A stretch of 64,000 nt of DNA, from the NCBI GenBank assembly GCA_963803495.1, contig CAWDMP010000002.1, positions 558,001 to 622,000 on the forward strand, in the 5' to 3' direction. The notes under the pieces were generated by a model. That model was not told where the DNA came from. It ran no database searches and was given only the letters and a program-made list of their open reading frames with translations. Numbering within the stretch: position 1 is the first letter of the stretch; every line of letters begins with the position of its first letter. The position numbers and the translations under genes were made by a program. This document shows positions 57,582-64,000 of the stretch, one piece after another. This DNA is from Persicitalea sp963803495. Lineage in GTDB: Bacteria > Bacteroidota > Bacteroidia > Cytophagales > Spirosomataceae.

Positions 57582-58991
57582 TCAGTGCCGGGCTTTGGGT
57601 GCATTTGTACCCAGCAATTGCTGGCGCAATTCTGTCTTTATTTTGTCAAGGCCCGGCTCATTCGCCAGATTTTTCAATTCGTAAGGATCGGCGTCGTGGT
57701 CGTACAGCTCCTCCGCCCCTGCCCCGTCCTGCCACACCGAATAGCGCCAGCGCTCGGTCCTGATGCTGCGGCCCATGCCGTTTTTTCGGCCGGTTTGGGT
57801 GATGGCCGGGTGGTCCCACTTCAACTTTGGGTTGTCGAGCAGGGGCAGCAGGCTGTGGCCCGCCACGCGGCCGGGCGTACCTACCTTACACCAATCGGTG
57901 ATGGTGGGGTACACATCCTGCAACTCCACCGTGCGCCCACTGGCCGCGCCATTGCCCCGTGCGCCCGGCGCGGCCACGATCATCGGTACCCGCGCGGCCT
58001 CTTCGAACAGGCTTTGCTTCATCCATTGACCGTGTTCGCTGAGCAGGTACCCGTGGTCGCTCCACAGTACCACGATGGTGCTTTCGGCCAGCCCCAGGCG
58101 GTCGAGGGCGTCGAGCACCCGGCCAACTTGGACGTCCATGAATGTAATCGTGGCGTAGTAGGCCTGAGTCGTTTTACGCCGCTCGGCCTCATCGAGTCCC
58201 CAGTTGAAGGGGTAGGTAAAAAAGGCCTCGCGCGGGTACTGCGTGGTGTCACCGGGCGAGTGTGCCGGCAGCGCAATCTCGTCGAGCGGGTACAGGTCGA
58301 AGTACTTCTTGGGCGCGATGAAAGGACAATGCGGCCGAAAGAAACCGACCGCCAAAAAGAACGGATCGCTTTGGCTTTGTTCCATCAATTGGATCGCCTC
58401 CGTGGCGACCATGCCGTCGGTCTGTTCCTCGTCGGTACCCTCGGCCGCCAAATAGGAGAGCGCCGAGCCGAGTCCCCGGTTGGGGGTGAAATTGGTCAGC
58501 AGGTGCTCTTCGGCTTTGTCGCGGCCCTTGGGGTTGCGCACGGTAGTCCAGGAAAGCGGATCGTCGAGGCCATTGGTACCGATGTCGCCCGGCACGCCGT
58601 AATGGTAGAGCTTGCCTACCCGCGCCACGAAGTACCCCTGATTCTTGAAGTGCTGGGGCAGCGTCACGACATCGGGAATGGTGGTGCGGAAATGCGTTCG
58701 GAGGTCGAAGACCCCGGTACTATCGGGGCGGCGGCCCGTCATGAGCGCCGTGCGGCTGGGACTGCACAGCGGCAGCTGGCAGTAGGCGCGGTCAAACCGA
58801 ACGCCACGCCGCGCCAGCCGGTCGATGTTAGGCGATTTCACCAGCGGATCGCCGTAGCAGCCAAGGTGATTGTCGAGGTCGTCGACGGCAATCATCAGGA
58901 CGTTCCGGCGTGGAGCGTCCGGCTTTTGTGTCCATCCGGGTGCGCCGGAAATGAGCAGGACGGCGATTAAAAGGGTAGTTCTCGTCATCAT
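57582..58991 (-). CDS. Iduronate-2-sulfatase-like sulfatase
   Basis: A 469-residue protein with signal peptide (TTLLIAVLLISGAPGW). RNVLMIAVDDLDNHLGCYGD and the formylglycine motif C76-S-P-S-R80 followed by TALMTGRRPDSTGVFDLRTH are typical of iduronate-2-sulfatase-like enzymes. Other blocks are ARVGKLYHYGVPGD, AVGFFRPHCPFIAPKKYFDL and VLWSDHGYLLSEHGQWMKQS. It would remove sulfate from uronic acid or other sugar residues. It starts 11 nt after the upstream sulfatase stop, so the two are co-transcribed. The remnant at 26236-26516 is from a relative of this gene. Complete; substrate inferred only from family. Confidence 0.9.
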   Translation of the reverse strand: MMTRTTLLIAVLLISGAPGWTQKPDAPRRNVLMIAVDDLDNHLGCYGDPLVKSPNIDRLARRGVRFDRAYCQLPLCSPSRTALMTGRRPDSTGVFDLRTHFRTTIPDVVTLPQHFKNQGYFVARVGKLYHYGVPGDIGTNGLDDPLSWTTVRNPKGRDKAEEHLLTNFTPNRGLGSALSYLAAEGTDEEQTDGMVATEAIQLMEQSQSDPFFLAVGFFRPHCPFIAPKKYFDLYPLDEIALPAHSPGDTTQYPREAFFTYPFNWGLDEAERRKTTQAYYATITFMDVQVGRVLDALDRLGLAESTIVVLWSDHGYLLSEHGQWMKQSLFEEAARVPMIVAAPGARGNGAASGRTVELQDVYPTITDWCKVGTPGRVAGHSLLPLLDNPKLKWDHPAITQTGRKNGMGRSIRTERWRYSVWQDGAGAEELYDHDADPYELKNLANEPGLDKIKTELRQQLLGTNAPKARH

Positions 58992-59002
58992 TTTTTACTT
59001 GT

Positions 59003-60553
59003 TCAAACCCCGGCCAGAATTTTCAGTGCTTCTTGATCCTTGTACTCCACCATCAGCTTTTTGAGCTTGGCTTTCAACTCTTTCGTAACGGTTTCGGTAC
59101 CCTGCTGTCCGTAGATATTGGCTACCTCGGTCGGGTCTTTCTGCATATCGAAAAGCTCCCACGAGTCGGCCCCGCCGTAGAAGTACACCAGCTTGTAGCG
59201 CTCCGTCCTCAGGCCGAAGTGCGGGTAGACGTGGTGGGGTCTCGGGAACTCGTAGTAGTGGTAGTAGGCTTCGTTGCGCCAGGGTACCCGCTTGGCATCG
59301 GTGGCTTTTAGCAGCGGGAAGAATGATTTCCCCTGCATGTTGGAGGGAATCTTGGTACTAGCCAAATCGAGTACCGTGGGCGCCCAGTCGATGTTCATCA
59401 CGAACTGGTCGATGGTCGTGCCGGGCTTCACCACGCCGGGATAGCGCACAATCAGCGGGGTACGCAGGGATTCTTCGTAGATAAACCGCTTGTCGAACCA
59501 GCCGTGCTCACCCAGGTAAAAGCCCTGGTCGGACGAGTAGATCACGATGGTGTTTTCGGCCAGCCCGCTCGTGTCGAGGTAGTCGAGCAGCTTGCCGATG
59601 TTGCGATCCAGCCCGTCGGCCGTGGCGTAGTAGTCGCGCAGGTACCTTTGGTACTTCCACTCGATCAGCGCCTTGCCCGTCAGATTCTGTTGCTCGGCTT
59701 CGCGGGCTACTTTGTCATAGTACGTCTTGAAAATCTTCTTCTGCTCCGGCGTAAAACGATTGAACAGGCCGTCACGCTCATAGTCAGGATTTATTTTCAA
59801 ATCCTCCTTCATACGCATCGTCTTCTCCACCGACATGTCCTGATCACGCGCGGAGGTACGCCCCGCGTAGTCGTCGTAAAAGTTGGCGGGGAGCGGGAAC
59901 GTCACGTTGTCGTATGCACCCAAATCTTCCAACGCGGGCATCCACGTGCGGTGGGTGGCCTTGTGGCCGACGATCATGAAAAACGGCTTGGCATCGTCGC
60001 GTTTGTCCAGCCACTCGGTCGCAAATTGGGTCGTCAAATCCGACACATGGCCGGTGTAGCGGGTGGTGTCGTTGGGCTGACTGATGAAGTCGGGATTGTA
60101 GTAGTGCCCCTGACCGGGCAGGATGTTCCAGTAGTCGAAGCCCGCGGGCAGGCTGTTGAGGTGCATCTTGCCGATCCAGGCGGTTTGGTAACCGTTTTTT
60201 TGCAACTCTTTGGAAAAGAGCGTTTGGGTGGTGTCGAACAGCGTCCGGCCATTGTCCCGGTAGCCGTTCATATGGCTGTACTTGCCCGTCAGCAGCGTGG
60301 CCCGGCTGGGTCCGCAGATGGAGTTGGTGACGAAGCAGTTTTTGAACAGAGCGCCTTCCCGCGCCAGGCGGTCGATGCTAGGCGTGCGGGAAATCTTATT
60401 GCCGTAGGCCCCGATGCTCTGGTAAGCATGGTCGTCGGAGAAGATGAACACGATGTTGGGCCGTTTTGCTTGATTGGGCCGTTTTGTCTGGGAAAAAGCA
60501 AGCAGAGGCAGCAGGGTCAGTAGCAGCAAAATGAGTTTTCTGAGACTTGTCAT
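59003..60553 (-). CDS. Sulfatase (N-acetylglucosamine-6-sulfatase-like)
   Basis: A 516-residue protein with signal peptide (LILLLLTLLPLLAFSQ). RPNIVFIFSDDHAYQSIGAY and the formylglycine motif C80-G-P-S-R84 with ATLLTGKYSHMNGYRDNG are typical of the N-acetylglucosamine-6-sulfatase / S1_11-like group. Also WIGKMHLNSLPAGFDYWNIL and IYSSDQGFYLGEHGWFDKRF. It should remove 6-O-sulfate from hexosamines or related sugars if the group assignment is right. Its last 35 codons have a close relic copy at 43257-43361. It is second in the run of four sulfatases and ends 11 nt before the next. Confidence 0.88.
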   Translation of the reverse strand: MTSLRKLILLLLTLLPLLAFSQTKRPNQAKRPNIVFIFSDDHAYQSIGAYGNKISRTPSIDRLAREGALFKNCFVTNSICGPSRATLLTGKYSHMNGYRDNGRTLFDTTQTLFSKELQKNGYQTAWIGKMHLNSLPAGFDYWNILPGQGHYYNPDFISQPNDTTRYTGHVSDLTTQFATEWLDKRDDAKPFFMIVGHKATHRTWMPALEDLGAYDNVTFPLPANFYDDYAGRTSARDQDMSVEKTMRMKEDLKINPDYERDGLFNRFTPEQKKIFKTYYDKVAREAEQQNLTGKALIEWKYQRYLRDYYATADGLDRNIGKLLDYLDTSGLAENTIVIYSSDQGFYLGEHGWFDKRFIYEESLRTPLIVRYPGVVKPGTTIDQFVMNIDWAPTVLDLASTKIPSNMQGKSFFPLLKATDAKRVPWRNEAYYHYYEFPRPHHVYPHFGLRTERYKLVYFYGGADSWELFDMQKDPTEVANIYGQQGTETVTKELKAKLKKLMVEYKDQEALKILAGV

Positions 60554-60673
60554 TGAATGCGAAGTGTAGGTTAGGTGAAAAAAGAAGAATCCGTCCGTCT
60601 TTAACTACTGAGTGCTGACGGGCTTTAGCGGAGTTCAATCAAGTATAGTATCCTGATAAGTGTTTCGAAAAAC

Positions 60674-62282
60674 TCACTCCTTCGCCCCTACCTTCCTGGC
60701 CCAGCCTTCGTAGAGTACCTGCATCTCTTTCATCTTCTCGGGCATGGCCGCGGACAGGTCATTGGTCTCGGAGCGGTCTTTGGCCACATTGTAGAGTTCC
60801 CATTTTTTATCGATTTTGGAAGAAACCAACTTCCAGTCACCCTGCCGCACGGCCTTGCAGCCAAAGTGCTCCCAGGCGATGAACTCGTGTGGCTCCCGCG
60901 TTTTTCCCTTTAAGATGGGCACCAGACTTTTCCCTTCCATCGGCTTCACTTTTCGCCCGGCAAAAGCACCCGGATGCCTGGCTCCGGCCAGTTCGAGGCA
61001 AGTGGGCATGAGGTCCATGATGTGGCCGATCTGCTCGGTCTGGAAGGCTTTCTCGATTAATGTGGGATAATGAACGATCAACGGCGTGGAAATACCACCT
61101 TCGTGGGTGTATTGCTTGTAGAGCCGGAAGGGCGTATTGCCCAAGTTGGCCCATTCCATCCCGTAGGCATCGTACGACCACTTTTGACCCGTTGGCGTTA
61201 CGAGCGAGCGGGCGTAAGCGTCGGGTTCCAGGTCGCGCTTGGCGCGGCCCGTCAGTACTTCGGCGCAGGCGCCGTTGTCAGAGAGGAACATGATGAGCGT
61301 GTTGTCCAGTTGCCCAGTCGCTTCCAGCTTGCTCACGATGCGCCCGATGCCCGCGTCGAGGCGCGTGATCATGCCCGCGTAGGCGGCCATTTTCAAGTCC
61401 CAGTCTTCCTTGTCAGGCGCATCTTTCCAGGCCGGGATACGGTCGTCGCGGTCGGTGAGTACCGCGCTTTTGGGCAGAAGGCCCATTTCTTGCTGGCGGG
61501 CGTAGCGGTCTTTGCGGAGTTGATCCCAGCCTTTGAGGTACTTTCCCCGGTACTTTGCAATTTCCTCGTCGGGCGCGTGGATAGGCCAGTGCGGGGCGGT
61601 ATAGGCCACGTACATAAAGAACGGGTCTTTTTTGGCAGTTTGGGTAGCGTCGTCGATATAGCGAACGGCGTAGTCGGAAATAGCGTCGGTCAGGTAGAAA
61701 TTTCTCGGGAATCTCATAAGGTTCGTTGTCTTCCAGCATCAGGCGCCCCGGCAGCAGGCGGTAATAGCTATTGGCCCCGCTGATGAGGCCAAAGTACCTG
61801 TCGAAGCCGCGCTGCAGCGGCCAGTCGGGACGCTCCTCGCCCACATGCCATTTGCCCGACATATAGGTGCGGTAGCCCGCCGACTTAAGTACCTCGGCCA
61901 CCGTGACCGTTTCGCGGCTCAGCCAACCTTGATAAGGCGTTTCCTGGCTGTGATCCGCATCTTTGGTCACCATGCCGCCCATGCCCGCCTGCTGCGGATA
62001 GACGCCCGTGAGCAGCGACGCCCGGCTCGGGCAGCAGCGGGCGGCATTGTAAAACTGCGTGAATTTCACGCCCCCGGCGGCAAGTTTGTCCAGGTTCGGC
62101 GTACTTATTTCGGAGCCGTAACAGCCGATGTCACTGTAGCCCATGTCGTCCACCATGATGAGGACGATGTTGGGTGGTACAGCGGTGCGGTGCGGCTCTT
62201 GCGCCAAGGCCCCAGAAGCCTCCCCCAGTAAAAGGGCGAAAAGAAAAAACACCAACTTTGAATAAGCAGACTTGTCTTTCAC
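60674..62282 (-). pseudogene. Arylsulfatase-type sulfatase, one frameshift
   Basis: Signal peptide (LVFFLFALLLGEASGALAQ), metal-binding PPNIVLIMVDDMGYSDIGCY, formylglycine motif C83-C-P-S-R87 then ASLLTGVYPQQAGMGGMVTK. The frame breaks near 61,715 after NEPYEIPEKF; one extra T in AAATTTC explains it, and the other frame continues YLTDAISDYAVRYIDDATQT to the stop. The rebuilt protein is about 535 residues. It is closest to the sulfatase at 1956-3650, so the outer sulfatases of this window are paralogues. First gene of the four-sulfatase run, 120 nt before the next gene. Probably functional if the T is a sequence error. Confidence 0.88.
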
Positions 62283-62346
62283 AGGAGTTGTTTTAGATTG
62301 GATACAGATTCTCGGTTACCAGTTTTTTCTGCCAATTTAAGCATGA

Positions 62347-62397
62347 CCGTAAGAGGTTTGGTCTATAGGTCGTGTTCTCAAACCAAACCTCCTACGG
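62347..62397. repeat. Large imperfect inverted repeat upstream of the sulfatase run
   Basis: CCGTAAGAGGTTTGGT (62347-62362) pairs with ACCAAACCTCCTACGG (62382-62397) at 15 of 16 positions around a 19-nt loop. It lies 65 nt upstream of the sulfatase start, in a 238-nt gap that shows nothing else. On neither strand is it followed by a T run, so it is not a typical terminator; an operator, RNA leader structure or mobile-element relic are possible. Confidence 0.5.
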
Positions 62398-62520
62398 CCT
62401 CTGTATTCTCAGGGTACCGTTCGCAAAATATAAAATGACCCAAATTCAACAAAATTACTTTCACAACTCCCGAACCCGGATATTCCTAAACCACACCTGA
62501 TTTTTGTAGTTCACAACGCT

Positions 62521-62905
62521 TCAATCAATTCCCCCTTTACGGTTGGGCTCATGCAACTCGGGCCAGGTAGTTGGCTCATCATCATAGCCCAGGGGAATGC
62601 GGACTTCACGGCTGATTTTGGCGTCGTCTTCCCAGGCCTCATAAGTTAGAATAGCGGCCAAAATAGCATTACTCCGAACGTCATCGAAATTGATATTTCT
62701 GCATCGTCCAGTCGTGGGCTTGCTTCATTTTGGAACTACCCACCAAACGTGGCCCGATGCGGTCGAGCAATTCGTGCGCCAGGCACTCGAGTTGGGAATG
62801 GTCGTTGGCTTCCTGGACAATCTTGTCAACGACTCTGTCCTGAGCCTGTACATGAGTGAATAAGGTAATGAATAGGAAAATGAGTCGGAAGAACGGCTTT
62901 TTCAT
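62521..62905 (-). pseudogene. Remnant of an M28-type peptidase, internally deleted
   Basis: Signal peptide (FFRLIFLFITLFTHVQAQ), then VDKIVQEANDHSQLECLAHE and LLDRIGPRLVGSSKMKQAHD, the N-terminal signature of exported M28 aminopeptidase-like proteins. After WTMQKYQ the frame shifts near 62,690 to FDDVRSNAILAAILTYEAWE, then ISREVRIPLGYDDEPTTWPE and a stop. Only about 128 codons remain out of the 450 or more usual in this family, and no metal ligands survive, so the middle has been deleted. The origin of the tail after the shift is uncertain. Confidence 0.6.
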
Positions 62906-63058
62906 TTGTAGGAGAAGATGATTTCTGGCTTTGAACGATACAGTGTATGCTGCTACAACGTAATATTTATAAATTCATAGTTATAAGCAAACCACAGACG
63001 AGTCAAACTGACGGGTTTATCTTGACGATGTCTTGGTGCAAAAGCTTTACCTTACTTC

Positions 63059-64000
63059 TTACCCCCTCAGCAAATCGAACAGTTGGGTATTAATGAACAG
63101 CGTCTCTTTCCATTTTTGCTCGGCTTTCAGGATTCCCAAGGCTTCCAGCGTCCGTAAGTACTTCGAGGCGGTCCGTCGGTCGATGGCCAGGCGGTCCACG
63201 ATGAATTCTATTTTGCTGTACGGGTATTCGAAGAGTACCTCGACCAACTCCTTGCTATACACTTTCGGGGCTTGCTGCCGCACTTGAGCCAAGGTTTCAT
63301 CAAACAAGGACTGGATGTCCGTTATTTGTTGAATGGCTTCGCTGGCGGATTGCTCGACTGCTTCCAGCATAAACAGAATCCACCCCTGCCAGTTGCCGCT
63401 TGTCCGAACTTCTTGCAACAGGCGGTAGTAGGCCGCCTTGTGATTAATAATATACCCGCTCAGGTAAAAGATTGGCTCGCCCAGCAGGTCATGCAAAATA
63501 AGATACAGCACGTTGATGATTCGGCCCGTGCGGCCATTGCCATCGTAGAATGGGTGAATGCTCTCAAACTGATAGTGCTGGATGGCCAGCTTGATCAATG
63601 GCGAAACATCACCCTCCGACGTAGCATTGAGGTATTCTTCCAAATTGTGCATCAATTGGTTGAGTACGGTTTGGCTGTCGGGCGGCGTATAAATGACTTC
63701 GTTGGTTCGGTCATTCCGCAGGCTGGTACCAGGCAAGCGGCGTAGTCCGGCTTGATTTTGCTCCAATTGTTCCTGAATTTGTACGATTCCGTTCGCACTC
63801 AGAAAGCCTTTCTCCTTAATAAATCGGTAGCCCGTGTACAGTGCTTGCCGATAGCGCAGCACTTCTTTGGTGGCCGCATCGGTAACCTGTCCTCTGACGG
63901 TCATGGCCCGGTATAGCTGGTCGTCCGTAGTGACGATGTTTTCTATTTCCGAGGATGCCTTCGCTTCTTTGAGTACCAGCGCGTTGACTAGAATAGTGGG
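63059..64000 (-). CDS. Fic-family protein with N-terminal inhibitory motif (runs off right edge)
   Basis: The frame is open to the right edge, so the start lies outside; the ATG at 63904 is internal. Visible order: NALVLKEAKASSEIENIVTT with the inhibitory-helix motif S-x-x-x-E-N, then the Fic core with HPFYDGNGRTGR (catalytic His and nucleotide-binding residues), and a C-terminal winged-helix-like part (VDRLAIDRRTASKYLRTLEA). Fic proteins transfer AMP or other groups to target proteins; those with this inhibitory motif are normally self-restrained. The DNA-binding-like C-terminus is common in Fic proteins of Bacteroidota. No partner gene is seen. Unrelated to the glycan genes and probably marks the region's edge. 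Confidence 0.92.
   Translation of the reverse strand, partial: PTILVNALVLKEAKASSEIENIVTTDDQLYRAMTVRGQVTDAATKEVLRYRQALYTGYRFIKEKGFLSANGIVQIQEQLEQNQAGLRRLPGTSLRNDRTNEVIYTPPDSQTVLNQLMHNLEEYLNATSEGDVSPLIKLAIQHYQFESIHPFYDGNGRTGRIINVLYLILHDLLGEPIFYLSGYIINHKAAYYRLLQEVRTSGNWQGWILFMLEAVEQSASEAIQQITDIQSLFDETLAQVRQQAPKVYSKELVEVLFEYPYSKIEFIVDRLAIDRRTASKYLRTLEALGILKAEQKWKETLFINTQLFDLLRG

Noticed and set aside
57585..58970. A 461-codon open frame on the plus strand, and similar long antisense frames at 775-1689, 3907-5205, 15707-16648, 41391-42494, 56215-57339 and 59504-60523
   Set aside because: Each lies opposite a recognised minus-strand gene and shows no signal peptide, domain or family motif; they follow from the codon bias of the real gene.
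1..64000. CRISPR array, tRNA/rRNA genes, transposase or integrase
   Set aside because: None seen: no regularly spaced repeats, no cloverleaf or rRNA sequence, no mobile-element protein.

Overview
The window looks like a chromosomal polysaccharide-utilisation region of a free-living member of the Bacteroidota, most likely order Cytophagales (Spirosoma/Dyadobacter-type relatives). This rests on four SusC/SusD pairs with the typical carboxypeptidase-like repeat and VVVGYG TonB-box region, FecR/ECF sigma pairs, many lipoprotein signals, moderate-to-high GC and no obvious Shine-Dalgarno sites. No rRNA, tRNA, transposase, integrase or CRISPR array was seen.

Nearly everything is on the minus strand, so transcription runs right to left. 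Four cassettes with the order ECF sigma - FecR - SusC - SusD - effector genes lie head to tail. Cassette 1 (12.1 to 0 kb) carries two FAD-dependent oxidoreductases alternating with two sulfatases. Cassette 2 (26.1 to 12.3 kb) carries a fasciclin lipoprotein, two uncharacterised secreted proteins, a GH2-like enzyme and a beta-propeller (FG-GAP) protein. Cassette 3 (43.2 to 32.8 kb) carries a giant FG-GAP/ASPIC-UnbV (CRTAC1-like) lipoprotein. Cassette 4 (56.0 to 43.4 kb) carries a second CRTAC1-like lipoprotein and a heparinase II/III-like lyase. Upstream of cassette 4 lie four consecutive sulfatases of different types (62.3 to 56.1 kb), then a decayed peptidase and a Fic-family protein cut by the right edge.

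Between cassettes 2 and 3 is an island (26.2 to 32.8 kb) with the only two plus-strand genes, a sorbosone-dehydrogenase-like protein fused to cytochrome c and a beta-helix protein. They converge on an amidohydrolase / CBM9-PKD pair. The island contains two small hairpin-rich repeat-like elements and a sulfatase remnant. A second sulfatase remnant lies just upstream of the cassette 3 sigma gene.

The expected scheme is that each SusC senses a glycan through its N-terminal STN domain, signals to its FecR, and releases the matching sigma factor, which transcribes its cassette. SusC/SusD import oligosaccharides, while sulfatases, lyases, the GH2-like protein and oxidoreductases process a sulfated, uronic-acid-containing glycan in or outside the periplasm. 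The substrate is inferred from enzyme classes only.

Two cautions apply. About twenty single-base frameshifts break otherwise normal genes (three of four SusC genes, one FecR, GH2-like, heparinase, CRTAC1-like, sulfatase, amidohydrolase, peptidase). Those I could resolve sit at short homopolymers, which suggests sequence errors more than biology. Separately, the octamer AAAGTACC/GGTACTTT occurs 27 times by eye against about two expected, in both orientations and several reading frames. It is the most unusual DNA-level signal here.
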